Shown: positions 19,052 through 28,272, numbered from the stretch's first letter. The stretch: 64,000 nucleotides of DNA from Hyaloraphidium curvatum (GCA_025558095.1 JAIVFI010000017.1:62001-126000); one strand, 5' to 3'. The notes: generated by a model from the sequence alone, not told the origin. A program made the numbers and translations.

Positions 19052-20572
19052 ATGAGCACCGCAACAGCTCCCGCCGCAACATCGCCCGCCGGTGTTCCCG
19101 GCACGCCCGCAGCACCGGCCGCCCCGGCGCCGCACCCCGGCGACCGGTTCACGGACAGGAAAAAGGCAGGCATCCTGGCCATCGTCGCCGGAGCCTCCAT
19201 GATGGCCATCTTCGAGGGCGCCGTCTTCTCGCCCGCCATCCTCCGCGTGCAGGAGGACCTGGGCACCACCGAGGAGCTCTCGAACCTGTCCATCACAGCT
19301 TACACCATCTCGACCGCCATCGCGCCGCTCGTCTGGGCCACGCTCAGCGAGCGCTTCGGCCGCCGCCCCATCTACCTCTACTCCCTGACCGTCGCAGCAC
19401 TCGCATCCGTCGCCCTCATCTTTACCCAGGAGCTCGGCGTGGCATGGCTCATCGTCTGGCGGGTTTTCCAGGGCGCCGGCGCGTCCGCGGCCTTTTCGGT
19501 CGGCGCGGGCTCGATCGCGGACATCTACCGCGTCGAACAGCGCGGCCGCGCCATGGGCGTCTTTTCGCTCGGACCCCTGCTTGGCGCGCTCGCTGGTCCC
19601 CCGATCGGCGGCGTGCTTGCCCAGACCGTCGGGTGGAGATTCATCTTTGTCGTCATTGCCGGCATCACCGTCTTCCTCCTCTCGATCATCTTCTTCCTGC
19701 TCCCCGAGACCCTCCCGCCCCGTGCCGAAGGTGCCAAAGCGCCGCGGATCAACCCCGTCGCCATGTTCCCGCAGCTCCGCTACGGATTCGTGCTCGTGCC
19801 CGTCGCCGCGCAGTCGCTCACCTGGGGCGCGCTGTACGCGCAGAGCTCGATGATGGCCCGGCAGATGAACGCCGCATACGGCTGGAACTCTGCGCAGGTC
19901 GGCCTCTTTGGGCTGATCCCCGCCGCCGGCAACATCGCCGGGGGCCTGCTCGGCGGCACGATCGCCGACCGCTTCGTTAACCGGCCGCACCCCGGCAAGC
20001 CACCCAAGCTCCCCGAGACCCGCCTCTACGTGCTCTTCTTCGCCGTCACTATGAGCTTCGTCGGCCTTACCAGCTTCGGATGGATCGTCGAGACCCGTGC
20101 CCCCTGGGCCGCCGGCATCCCCTTCCAGCTCATCTGGGGCTTCGGCATGCTCTCCGCCATGGTTCCTTCGTCGACGTACCTCGTGGACCTGTACCGCACC
20201 CAGGCGGCATCCATGTCGGCCGTCTCGAGCCTCGTCAGGCTCACGGTCGCCGCGCTCGCCCCTGTGGCGGCGCCGGCGATGGAAAGGACGATGGGGACCG
20301 GGGGGATGTACACGTTCTGGGGAGGCTTGCTGGTGGTCGTCGTCGTTCCGGGGGCGTGGTGGCTTACAACGAGGGGGTGGAAGTACAGGTTGTCGGTCGG
20401 GAGGTGGGCCGCGGAGGTGCAGCCGGCGGCGAAAGGTGCGACGGACGAGGAGATGGGGCTAAAGGACGGGGAGGCGAAGGTTGGGGCGGATGGAGACGGG
20501 GACTCGGCGGCAACGACGGATACCACGGAGGAGATGTTGGCGGTGGAGATCGCTCGGCCGGACAAGTCTTAG
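19052..20572 (+). CDS. MFS drug:H+ antiporter-type transporter (DHA1, 12 helices)
   Basis: Single exon, 506 aa. Start chosen at the ATG beginning MSTATAPAA; the 45-residue N-terminus is Ala/Pro-rich and cytosolic. About twelve hydrophobic helices follow. The MFS signature of the loop between helices 2 and 3 reads LSERFGRRPIYLYS, helix 4 has WRVFQGAGAS, and helix 5 has the antiporter-like GPPIGGVLAQTVGWRFIFVV. This places it with fungal DHA1 proteins, which export small toxic molecules or polyamines; the substrate is unknown. The C-terminal tail is acidic and repetitive (D/G/E-rich). The last 280 nt plus 3' flank recur as a broken fragment at 24238-24525. It sits between two paralogous unknown membrane proteins and is followed by an FAD monooxygenase, a grouping that could be a small metabolite cluster. 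Confidence 0.88.
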   Translation: MSTATAPAATSPAGVPGTPAAPAAPAPHPGDRFTDRKKAGILAIVAGASMMAIFEGAVFSPAILRVQEDLGTTEELSNLSITAYTISTAIAPLVWATLSERFGRRPIYLYSLTVAALASVALIFTQELGVAWLIVWRVFQGAGASAAFSVGAGSIADIYRVEQRGRAMGVFSLGPLLGALAGPPIGGVLAQTVGWRFIFVVIAGITVFLLSIIFFLLPETLPPRAEGAKAPRINPVAMFPQLRYGFVLVPVAAQSLTWGALYAQSSMMARQMNAAYGWNSAQVGLFGLIPAAGNIAGGLLGGTIADRFVNRPHPGKPPKLPETRLYVLFFAVTMSFVGLTSFGWIVETRAPWAAGIPFQLIWGFGMLSAMVPSSTYLVDLYRTQAASMSAVSSLVRLTVAALAPVAAPAMERTMGTGGMYTFWGGLLVVVVVPGAWWLTTRGWKYRLSVGRWAAEVQPAAKGATDEEMGLKDGEAKVGADGDGDSAATTDTTEEMLAVEIARPDKS

Positions 20573-20670
20573 CAAGCTTAGCTGGCTTGGCGAGCATTGC
20601 GCGGTTGTACAGTGCCAGGGTTGCAATGCGTGATGTCGTATCTTTGGGAAGGATCTCGGTGCATGAAAGT

Positions 20671-22233
20671 CTATGACGACGAAGGGCACACGCTCTGGAC
20701 CGTAAAATGCACCCCGGCGCCCCTGAGCGCTCCCGTCAGTGCAAACCCGACCGTGATCCCCGTGGCTACCACCGCCCTCGCCGTCCCGTACCCGATCGGG
20801 AATCCGAGCAGCGCCACGCGGGCGTGGCCGAGGGCCATGAAGGAATCGAGGAGTTCGGCGTGGTTCTTGAGCGCCGCGAGCGACGCCGGCCATCCTGTCG
20901 GCAGGGGGTCGGGCGGCGCCGCTTCCGCGTCCAGAGCGAGCGACCGGGCGGCCGTACGGGCATCCGAATAGAGCTTCATCGTGTCGTTGATCTGATCGTT
21001 CGAAGCCGCGAGGTACGACAGTTCCAGCGCTGCGGTCGCAAGCATCCCAACGGCAGCGACGAGCTGCCAGAGCGTGAAACATGGTCCGGCCGCAAAGTTG
21101 AGCACAGCAGCAATTACTTGGACGACGAAGGCAACAAGAAGGTTCTGCTGCATGATTGCGGTGTATGTGAAACGGGAGAGAAGATCCGCCGCGAAAGCGG
21201 CGTTGAGCTGCCTGTAGAGTTCCGTGCTAGCATCCGTACATGGCGGAACCCCTTGGCCGTCAAGGAGAAAGGATCGGTACCGGGAGAGCATGGAGCGAAG
21301 CGCAGCAGAGACAACGCGGTGCTGCACGCGGAGCCGGAAGTTCAGCGAAGGGTGGGTGTTGATGAACGTGCAGCGCCACAGCGCCGTCAACAGGTTGCCG
21401 AGGAACCAACCCGCCACGACCAGCACAAACGCCGCGGAGCCCCATGATCGGAAAAAGAGGTTCGCCATTGTCAACATGGGCGTCCACAGCGCGAGGGTGA
21501 GCTCAAGTGACGAACGGCCAACGTAGAAGAGGGCGTCGCCAGCCCGTGCCCAGGCATCGGCTTTCAGAAGCCCTCCAGCGCAACTGGCTTTTGCGCACGG
21601 GCAAAGCTTGTCCAGCGGGTCGTGTTCGACGAGAACAGATGGCTCCTTTTGGCCTCCAATGTCAATGTCGACTCGCGCGCCGTCGCTGACTGACTCATCT
21701 TCTTCTCGCTCACCCTTACTGGAGGTGAGCTTTCGCCAGCGGACGTAGGGAGCCATCGGTTGGACATTAGCCGTCATCGTCGTCCCCCGCCACGACTTCA
21801 GCATCCTCGGCATCGAAAGGTAAAGCAGCATTTGGTGCGAAACCTCGCCCACGACGGCCAGCGATCCCAACACGAGTGCTACGGCCGAAAACGGGGGCAT
21901 CGAGACGTGCAGACCCATCCAGATCAGGCAGAGTGCGACGCCGGGGAGCACGGCAGCGTGCCTTAGGTGGGGCTTGCAGAGAATAGGCCACAGGGCAGCG
22001 CGCAACCGTATCAACGCGCCCAGAAGCGGCGCCCCGGCGTCCTCCAGGGCCTTTGTAAACGAAGGTACGTCGAACGGGGCCGAGTCGCGCGCGTGTTTGC
22101 CCGGGTCGCGGTCGAACAGCGTTACGGCGGCAGCGAGGTCGCGCGTCACGGGAGACGGCATGGGGTGGACCACAGCCCATTCCTCGGGCTGCAGGGACGA
22201 CGTCGATGGGCCTTCCATTGGCAGCGACAGCAT
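20671..22233 (-). CDS. Multi-pass membrane protein of unknown family, paralog 2
   Basis: Single-exon 520-aa frame starting at the ATG for MLSLPMEGPSTSS; upstream codons to 22332 are open but begin at TTG. Hydrophobic segments occur in groups at about residues 85-140, 235-290, 355-410 and 465-500. It shares with 16910-18523 a mid-protein LCPCAKASC motif, a helix pair after it, and the terminal GVHFTVQSVC. Overall identity between the two looks low outside these motifs, so the duplication is old. It is tail-to-tail with the MFS transporter (98 bp between stops). Confidence 0.7.
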   Translation of the reverse strand: MLSLPMEGPSTSSLQPEEWAVVHPMPSPVTRDLAAAVTLFDRDPGKHARDSAPFDVPSFTKALEDAGAPLLGALIRLRAALWPILCKPHLRHAAVLPGVALCLIWMGLHVSMPPFSAVALVLGSLAVVGEVSHQMLLYLSMPRMLKSWRGTTMTANVQPMAPYVRWRKLTSSKGEREEDESVSDGARVDIDIGGQKEPSVLVEHDPLDKLCPCAKASCAGGLLKADAWARAGDALFYVGRSSLELTLALWTPMLTMANLFFRSWGSAAFVLVVAGWFLGNLLTALWRCTFINTHPSLNFRLRVQHRVVSAALRSMLSRYRSFLLDGQGVPPCTDASTELYRQLNAAFAADLLSRFTYTAIMQQNLLVAFVVQVIAAVLNFAAGPCFTLWQLVAAVGMLATAALELSYLAASNDQINDTMKLYSDARTAARSLALDAEAAPPDPLPTGWPASLAALKNHAELLDSFMALGHARVALLGFPIGYGTARAVVATGITVGFALTGALRGAGVHFTVQSVCPSSS

Positions 22234-22360
22234 GGTGGGGCAGAAGGACCGGTTTGACTGAACCGCTGGTGGTGGGCGGTCAACGTGCCGAATTCCTCCA
22301 GCCAGAAACCCGCCGGCGCCGATCTCAAGCAACGTAAAGTCGCGACTTGAGACAGCGGAT

Positions 22361-22445
22361 AATGACAGGTGTCAGATCATGCACATCTAGCTTCGGTATA
22401 GAACCCCAACCCGACCCATCCATACGGTCCCAGCCCCCATCCCCC
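22361..22445. repeat. 85-bp repeat, copy 1
   Basis: Runs from AATGACAGGTGTC through CATGCACATCTAGCTTCGG and CCCAACCCGACCCATCCAT into a C-rich tail. A diverged second copy is at 24815-24909. Both lie just downstream of the stop codon of a minus-strand gene. Confidence 0.75.
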
Positions 22446-22459
22446 CCAATCCCACAATG

Positions 22460-22512
22460 TAGAGTCAGTGTGTGTCCGTTCGTGCACCGGTGTAGAGTCA
22501 CAGCGGTGCCAG
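22460..22512 (+). repeat. 49-bp dispersed repeat, copy 2 (53 bp with small insertion)
   Basis: Same unit as at 6403, with GTGTGTGTCC where copy 1 has GTGTCC. The second TAGAGTCA supplies, on the minus strand, the TGA stop of the FAD monooxygenase at 22498-22500, and the following CAGCGGTGCCAG encodes its last residues (LAPL). Confidence 0.88.
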
Positions 22513-24018
22513 CGAGGAAAGCCCTGCCACGTACTTTTCCAGCTGCGCCTTATCTGCCGGAGTGCCCCGCCAGCCCACGATCCCATCCGGTCTGACCAAG
22601 ATCCACCCTGCCTCCTTACCCCACGTCTCTTCAGCCCGACCGGCAGCATCATGGATCCAAGGCACCTCTTCCTCTGGGGGATCTTTCCCGACGACGTACG
22701 CGAGGTGACGAAGCGCCAGTCCCGGGCAAGGCAGAGCTCCACCGTAGCACATCAGCGTCCAGTTCGGGTATCGCATCAGCTCCACGAGCCGGACCTGTCC
22801 CATGGTGCCGGGCCTTTTGAGCTCGTCGATTGAATCGAGCCGATCGCCCGGCTGCGCACCCCGATGGCCTTCAGGTATGCGGCCGGCACTAAGGAAACCA
22901 AGTCCAGCATAGCTGATGAACAACTGCGTGTCCTTCCTGGCCGCTTCCGCCGCGTCCGGCTCGCTTTTGCCGTCCATGCGGGCCGAGGTGAGCCCAACAA
23001 CGTCCAGGCCCACGGCGTGCCGTTCGTTGTGGTAGCTTTCCAGAAGTGTTTCTCCCCCGTGCCCCCGCAGGACCGAGACCAGCTTCCAGGCAAGGTTGTG
23101 GGCGTCCTGCAACCCCGTGTTCATCCCGAGACCGCCGATCGGGGGATGGATGTGAGCGGCGTCTCCGGCGAGCAAGACGCGGCGGTCGCGGTACCGGGGC
23201 ACGAGGCGGTGACTGATCTTGTAGAAGCTCGTCCAGCGGGCGCTGACGATGTTAAGGTCGGGGGGCAGCTTCTGCCGGAGCTGGTCGACCGTTGGCGGCG
23301 AACTGCCGGTTTCCTCCTCCCAAAGGTCCCTCGGCGCCTGCATGCTCACGCGGTACCGCTTCGGGTTGCCAAAGATGGGGATGGCGACGCAAAGCCCGAA
23401 GTCCTTGCGGATGATTTTCCATGCGTCGGCGTGCTCGCGATCCTCCCAATCCAGCTCAACGTCGCCGAGCATGAATTTCGGCTCGAACCTGCCGCCTTCG
23501 AACGGTATCCCGAGTAGCTTCCGCACGATGCTGTGTGCTCCATCGCAGCCGACCACGAACTGTGCCGAGATGGTCGTGCCGTCCGCGAGCACGCAGGTCA
23601 CGGAGTCCCCTTGCTGCTCCAGCGAGACGACTTCGGTGCCGTACTGCACGCCTCCGCCGTGCTCGACCAGCGAAGCCTCCAGCACGCGCTCGGCCTCGTA
23701 CTGCGACAGGGAGAACGCGCCGTACGGCAGCCCGTCCGGTCCCGCCGGCGGCACCTCGAGTCTCGACACCCTCTTCCCGTCCACGACCGTGTTCAGCGCC
23801 CTGAAAAAAAGGCCCCGGTCTAGGGCGTCGTTCAGGATCCCAAGCTGGTCAAAGATCTCAAGCGTGCGGGGAGTAATTCCCAGCGCCTTGCAGAATTCGT
23901 TGCGGGAAGAGCGGCGGTCGACTATGGTGTGGGGGACGGCCGAGCGCGCCAGGAGGTTGGCGAGGAGGAGGCCAACGGGGCCCGCGCCGACAATGAGGAC
24001 CGAGGTGCGCTCGTTCAT
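22498..24018 (-). CDS. FAD-dependent aromatic-ring monooxygenase (PheA/TfdB/MhpA type)
   Basis: Single exon, 506 aa, starting at ATG for MNERTSVLIVGAGPVGLLLA. All three flavin motifs of class A hydroxylases are present: GAGPVG (dinucleotide fold), VGCDGAHSIVRKLLG (DG motif) and VLLAGDAAHIHPPIGGLGMN (GD motif). These enzymes use NAD(P)H and oxygen to hydroxylate phenolic or polyketide substrates; the substrate here is unknown. Length is usual for the family without the long C-terminal domain of phenol hydroxylase. The stop codon and last few resid­ues lie inside a 49-bp dispersed repeat, so the original C-terminus may have been replaced. Its neighbours, an MFS exporter and unknown membrane proteins, are consistent with a role in handling small aromatics. 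Confidence 0.9.
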   Translation of the reverse strand: MNERTSVLIVGAGPVGLLLANLLARSAVPHTIVDRRSSRNEFCKALGITPRTLEIFDQLGILNDALDRGLFFRALNTVVDGKRVSRLEVPPAGPDGLPYGAFSLSQYEAERVLEASLVEHGGGVQYGTEVVSLEQQGDSVTCVLADGTTISAQFVVGCDGAHSIVRKLLGIPFEGGRFEPKFMLGDVELDWEDREHADAWKIIRKDFGLCVAIPIFGNPKRYRVSMQAPRDLWEEETGSSPPTVDQLRQKLPPDLNIVSARWTSFYKISHRLVPRYRDRRVLLAGDAAHIHPPIGGLGMNTGLQDAHNLAWKLVSVLRGHGGETLLESYHNERHAVGLDVVGLTSARMDGKSEPDAAEAARKDTQLFISYAGLGFLSAGRIPEGHRGAQPGDRLDSIDELKRPGTMGQVRLVELMRYPNWTLMCYGGALPCPGLALRHLAYVVGKDPPEEEVPWIHDAAGRAEETWGKEAGWILVRPDGIVGWRGTPADKAQLEKYVAGLSSLAPL

Positions 24019-24237
24019 CTTGTGCAGTTGAATATTCGTTGCTTAAGTTGCTTTGCTTTGGACCCGCTCATGTCCCGCCGCGCCCGTTCCGATCGCTATC
24101 ATCGCCCCGGTGCTTCATCAGTCATAAGGCAACATGGAGGACGCCGACATCCGCCGCACTTTACCGAGGCCGACTGGAACGCGATCCTTCCCCTGTTTTC
24201 GCCCGCCGAGGAGGATAGGCCGTTCCGTCTGGCAGGC

Positions 24238-24525
24238 ATGGGGACCGGGGGAATGTACACGTTCCGGGGAGGCTTGCTGCTGGTCGCCGTCGTTCCGGGG
24301 GCGTGGTGGCTTACAACGAGGGGGTGGCAGTACAGGTTGTCGGTCGGGAGGTGGGCCGCGGAGGTGCAGCCGGCGGCGAAAGGTGTGATGGATGAAGATG
24401 GGCTGAAAGATGGGGTGGATGGGGACGGGGACTCGGCTGCAGCGATGGAGGCTACGGAGTAAGAGGTGTTGGCGGAGGAGATCGCTCGGCCGGACAAGGC
24501 CTAGGAAGCTTAGCTGGCTTGGCCG
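24238..24525 (+). pseudogene. Duplicated 3' fragment of the MFS transporter
   Basis: Near-copy of 20291-20597: the frame reads MGTGGMYTFRGGLLLVAVVP through the last helix and acidic tail, then meets a TAA at 24460-24462 earlier than the parent. The similarity continues past the stop into the parent's 3' flank (GCTTAGCTGGCTTGG). There is no upstream transporter sequence, so this is a gene fragment. Confidence 0.85.
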
Positions 24526-24919
24526 GAATGGCAAACATTTGTACAGCTACGGGGTCGTCTACTTATGCATGTTTTTGGAACACTTCCGTCGGTGCCTCTG
24601 CAGATCGCTTCGTGGTCCACCCTCAGCCTAGATCTACGCCGCTCGGCTCTCCTTCGCAGCAACATGGCAACGACCGGGTTCGCTGCTCAGAGCGTATTTG
24701 GTGCAGCGCATGAGCTCAATCGTGATCGATGTCCCAATCCTTGGCCGCGATATTGCATTGACCGTGGTGTGCAAGCGCAATTTGCACGGCGGCGCGCAGA
24801 CGAGGCGGCAGTGAAATGACAGATGTCTGTAGAATCAGATCATGCACATCTAACCTTGGTATAGACCCCCAACCCGACCCATCCATGCGGTCCCAGCCCC
24901 GATCCCCACCCGATCGCCT
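24526..24919. other. Intergenic, including the second copy of the 85-bp repeat
   Basis: No gene is supported. The 85-bp repeat (24815-24909, matching 22361-22445) ends just before the stop codon of the Reeler-domain gene. Confidence 0.5.
24815..24909. repeat. 85-bp repeat, copy 2
   Basis: Matches 22361-22445 with an extra 10 nt after AATGACAGATGTC and scattered substitutions; shares CATGCACATCTA, CCCAACCCGACCCATCCAT and CGGTCCCAGCCCC. Confidence 0.75.
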
Positions 24920-26374
24920 TCACCAATCCTTCGCCGCGGCCCTCTGCCCCGCCCCCCTCCTCACCCTCTTCCCCCCGATCCGCGCCCCCATCCCGCCCAG
25001 CGCCGCCCCTCCCGCCGAGCCGAAAGCCGGCCGCGTCGTCCGCGCCCGCCTCCGCGAGGTGGTCGGCGCCATGGCGAGGGGCACGGGCTCCCACTCCTGC
25101 CACGGGTCCTCGTCCATACGCGGTTCCGGGGCCAGGGGCCCGAGGCGGACGGCGATCTGGGAGAGCTCGCCGAGGGGTTGGAGCTCGGGGGGGAGCCGGT
25201 TCTCGGGGTCCATGGTGGCGGTGGGTTCCGGCGGCGAGGTGGTGGTGGGGCGGAGGGTCGTCGTCGGCGCGGGAGCGGTGGTGGTGGGGCGCGCCTGCGC
25301 GACGGTGGTGGTCGGCAGCACGGCGACGACCGTCGTGGTCGGGGCGGCCGGAACAGTCGTTGGCGGGACGATCGCAACCGTCGTGGTCACGACGAGGACA
25401 GGCGTCGTGGTCACTGCCGCCAGCGTGGTGTCGAGAGTCGGGGTCAGGCTCTCCGTGGCTTCCGCAACGGTGGTTGCTGCTACGGGCTCGGTCGTGACGA
25501 CGGGCGGGAGAGTGCGGGTGGTCGGGTTCGCGGCCTCGATGCCATCCGGCCGGCGATAGGTGAACGAGGCCATCGGCAGCTCGTACCATTGCAACTTGGA
25601 GGTGAGGACTGCATGGCATGGGGTTCGTGAGCCGCCGGTAACGAGCGCAACTCCAAGCAGAGGGAGCCCACCGATGGCGATGACGTTGATCTCCACGCCA
25701 TCCTCGGGAACGCGGGCGAACGCCTTCCAGCGCAACTCGAAGCGGCCGGCCTTTTCCTCGGGCGAGTTGTGCTCCAGGATGGCGTCCTCGTTGGTCCCGC
25801 AGTCCTGCTTCACCTTGAGCTTGTCGCCGTAGTTGGAGAAAATGCCGGCATAATCGACCCTGTCCGCTGCGTACAGCAACAGGCCCTTGAAGGGGGAGGC
25901 GGCCTCGAGGATGACCTTGTAGACGCCCGGTTCGTCTTCGATCGCCGCAGCGCTCAGCGTGTAGGGACCCGAGCCCTCCGTGACCGGGCCGTGCGGGGCA
26001 GTCATCTGGTCAAGCTGCTTCCTCGAGCAGAGGGTTCCGGCCGAGTTGGGGTTGGCGGAGGCGGGAAGGACGGCGCAGCCCAGTGCCAGCAGGAGGGCGG
26101 CCAGGAACCACCAGAGCCGCAGCCCCGGGGCCGTCGGTGGTCGGCGCGGACGTATAGCGGCCGAAGTGCGGTTGGCCGAGGGGAGAAACTCCCCCCGCAT
26201 CGCTGGCAGGGGTTCCCGGTGCAGGCGCCGCAGCCGGGGCGGTGCCGGAGCCGGGATCGCCCGCGCCGCCCCCCGGCCCCGCCGCCCCGGGCTCGGGATT
26301 GGGGACGGCGTCCGCATCGTCCAAGAGTCGCCGGCGCGGCCGTCCGGCGGCCGATGTCGGCAAGGGTGGTGCAT
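24920..26374 (-). CDS. Reeler-domain secreted or membrane-anchored protein with Thr-rich stalk
   Basis: Single-exon frame of 484 aa from the ATG at 26374; ATGs at 26317 and 26200 give 465 and 426 aa and the last would place the hydrophobic segment LWWFLAALLLALGCAVLPA close to the N-terminus, as in a signal peptide. After it comes a Reeler-like domain: GPYTLSAAAIEDEPGVYKV, SPFKGLLLYAADRV, and a QDCGTNEDAILEH to FELRWKAFARVPEDG stretch, matching the spacing of PF02014. Next is about 110 residues of Thr/Val/Pro repeats (TTTVAIVPPTTVPAAPTTT), presumably O-glycosylated, then an Arg/Ala-rich tail with no GPI signal. Reeler domains are extracellular; fungal ones often join cytochrome b561, which is absent here. 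Confidence 0.72.
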   Translation of the reverse strand: MHHPCRHRPPDGRAGDSWTMRTPSPIPSPGRRGRGAARAIPAPAPPRLRRLHREPLPAMRGEFLPSANRTSAAIRPRRPPTAPGLRLWWFLAALLLALGCAVLPASANPNSAGTLCSRKQLDQMTAPHGPVTEGSGPYTLSAAAIEDEPGVYKVILEAASPFKGLLLYAADRVDYAGIFSNYGDKLKVKQDCGTNEDAILEHNSPEEKAGRFELRWKAFARVPEDGVEINVIAIGGLPLLGVALVTGGSRTPCHAVLTSKLQWYELPMASFTYRRPDGIEAANPTTRTLPPVVTTEPVAATTVAEATESLTPTLDTTLAAVTTTPVLVVTTTVAIVPPTTVPAAPTTTVVAVLPTTTVAQARPTTTAPAPTTTLRPTTTSPPEPTATMDPENRLPPELQPLGELSQIAVRLGPLAPEPRMDEDPWQEWEPVPLAMAPTTSRRRARTTRPAFGSAGGAALGGMGARIGGKRVRRGAGQRAAAKDW

Positions 26375-26773
26375 CGAGATAGTTTTTGCGGCCCACTCCC
26401 GAACCGCCCCACGCACAAAAGGTCCCTATCGCGGGTGACGCACGCGGATCAGCATTCAACCTTCAACATCCTTGAGCGCATCCACTGCACTCGCAGCAGA
26501 AATGGAAGTGTGCGCTTCAAACATGCCGCAGGGTGCGGTTTGCGTGCCGGAAGGGACCCAGCAGAGGCCCACGGCCCTGCGAAAGGAACAGGGAGGCCGA
26601 CAACCGTAAATCGGGCAAGCTTGCTCTAGAGCGACCTACAACACTGGATGAAATGGTGCTCGCGATGCATGGCAGCCGTCGTCGATGTGCGCGCAGGTCT
26701 GTCGTGATTGGACGCCAACCACCTCGCCCTCGACTTCCTCGCGTCCCACGAACCGCACACCCCGCACATTGTG
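26375..26773. other. Divergent intergenic region, Reeler gene / F-box-like gene
   Basis: About 400 bp between the start codons of two genes transcribed away from each other. Holds their promoters; no motif identified. Confidence 0.4.
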
Positions 26774-28195
26774 ATGGACGGCAAACCCTCCCCCGAGGTC
26801 CTCCGCCTGCGGGCCGAGAATGCCGAGCTCCGCCGCCGCGCGTCGGCCGTGCGCGGCGCCCTCGGGACCTCGGCCTCGCGGCTCCGCGACGCGGCCAAGT
26901 CGTCCGCCGCAGCCGGCGCCGCCGCGCGGCCCTCGAAACCGCTTCTGCTCGCCGCCGCGGAGATGGCCGGCGCCGCAGAGGACATCGAAGCCGCCGTGCG
27001 GCTCGCGGATCTCGCGCCGCGCCTTTCGCACGACGCACTCGTGGCGGTCATGGGCCAGCTCCTGTCTTCGGACTCGCGCGCGACGCTGCTGGAGCTCATG
27101 CTGGCGTCGCGGAGCACCTACGCTGCGGGCCTGCCGGTGCTGTTCCGCGTGATCTCGCTCGAGCCGCTTGCAAAGGGGTCGCTCAGCAAGACCGTCGTGG
27201 CTTTCTCGCAGCTCTTTTCGCGCTCCGACCGGACTGCCCTCGAACAAGTCAGGAGGCTGCGCCTTTGTCCGTTAGAAATCAGCCTCGGACCTGCCGAAGT
27301 GGAGTTCGTCTGGTGTCCCGCCGTCCTTTCGTGCACGAACCTCGAGCTCCTCTCGGTGGACATCAGCTCCTGTCACCTCTTCGAGACGTTCTGGCCGCGG
27401 GTCATGCAGCTGCGCAAGCTCGTGCACTTGAAGATTTATGTCAGCAGCGACTGCTGTTCCGGGCTGCTCCAAGACGGCCTTCCTTTCCTTGAGGATCTCG
27501 GGATCCCGCAGAGCGTCCGGCTGCTGACCGTCGATCACGCGGATGCCGCCTTTGTCCGCCAAGATCTGCTCGCGCGAACCAAGGACACGGCGCTCAGCTC
27601 TCCGTTGCTCCGGCTGATCGAGCGGATCGCGGGTCAGCTGACCGAGTGGCGCCTCGATTGCGGTGTGCACCTCCCGCCCCTGAGGCGCTTCCCCGCCGCG
27701 GCCGCGAAGCTCAAATCGATCGAAATCGGACCCGATCTGGAGTTCAAGTACATCGACAAGCGGCTGTTCGCCGCCAACGACTTCCGCCCGCGCCGCCTCG
27801 TGTTCCCCTGCGGCTGGCACGCCTCGTGGGCGCTGGACGGCATCGAGGAGATCCTGACCTACTACGCCGATCCGGAGCAGCTCGTTGTTCTCCCCGCCTC
27901 CCTCAAGAAGCTCCACCTCATCTCGCCCGGCGAGCTCACCGACGACGCCCCGCTGGCCGCGATCATGGCAGCCTTCGCCGCCGTTCCGCAACTCAAGGCG
28001 CGGGTCTCGGACCTCGAGCACGGGGACGACCTGACCTTCTGGCTCTCGTTGCCGGGGATGGTGGACGTGCAGACGACCGAGGAAAGCGAGCTCGGATCGG
28101 AGGAAGAAGATGAAAATGAAGACGATGAGGAAGGGAGCTCGGGCGAGGGCTCGGGCGAGGACATCGGCTCGGACGATGATCCTGGTTCAGAATGA
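26774..28195 (+). CDS. F-box-like / LRR-type protein with acidic tail
   Basis: Single exon, 473 aa. The start at 26774 is the first ATG; the frame is open upstream only from a TTG. Residues 10-30 are a short coiled coil (RLRAENAELRRR). Residues 85-135 resemble an F-box: LSHDALVAVMGQLL, then LELMLASRSTYAAGLPVLFR, the pattern in which fungal F-box proteins list SR.......PLLFR. The middle contains leucine-rich segments (LELLSVDIS, LVHLKIYV, LKSIEIGP, LKKLHLIS) as expected of a substrate-binding solenoid. The last 45 residues are almost all Glu, Asp, Gly and Ser. Likely an SCF ubiquitin ligase adaptor, although the F-box is weak. It ends 77 bp from the convergent MAK16 stop. Confidence 0.65.
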   Translation: MDGKPSPEVLRLRAENAELRRRASAVRGALGTSASRLRDAAKSSAAAGAAARPSKPLLLAAAEMAGAAEDIEAAVRLADLAPRLSHDALVAVMGQLLSSDSRATLLELMLASRSTYAAGLPVLFRVISLEPLAKGSLSKTVVAFSQLFSRSDRTALEQVRRLRLCPLEISLGPAEVEFVWCPAVLSCTNLELLSVDISSCHLFETFWPRVMQLRKLVHLKIYVSSDCCSGLLQDGLPFLEDLGIPQSVRLLTVDHADAAFVRQDLLARTKDTALSSPLLRLIERIAGQLTEWRLDCGVHLPPLRRFPAAAAKLKSIEIGPDLEFKYIDKRLFAANDFRPRRLVFPCGWHASWALDGIEEILTYYADPEQLVVLPASLKKLHLISPGELTDDAPLAAIMAAFAAVPQLKARVSDLEHGDDLTFWLSLPGMVDVQTTEESELGSEEEDENEDDEEGSSGEGSGEDIGSDDDPGSE

Positions 28196-28272
28196 TGATG
28201 CCAAACGATGATATCTTCCATAAAAGAACCATGCCACAGTAATTCCGGGCCTCAAATGTGTCGAAAGTAGTC

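Noticed and set aside
22446-22512. tRNA or SINE A/B box in the 49-bp repeat
   Set aside because: GTCCGTTCGCGCACC faintly resembles a B box, but no A box or cloverleaf can be drawn around it.
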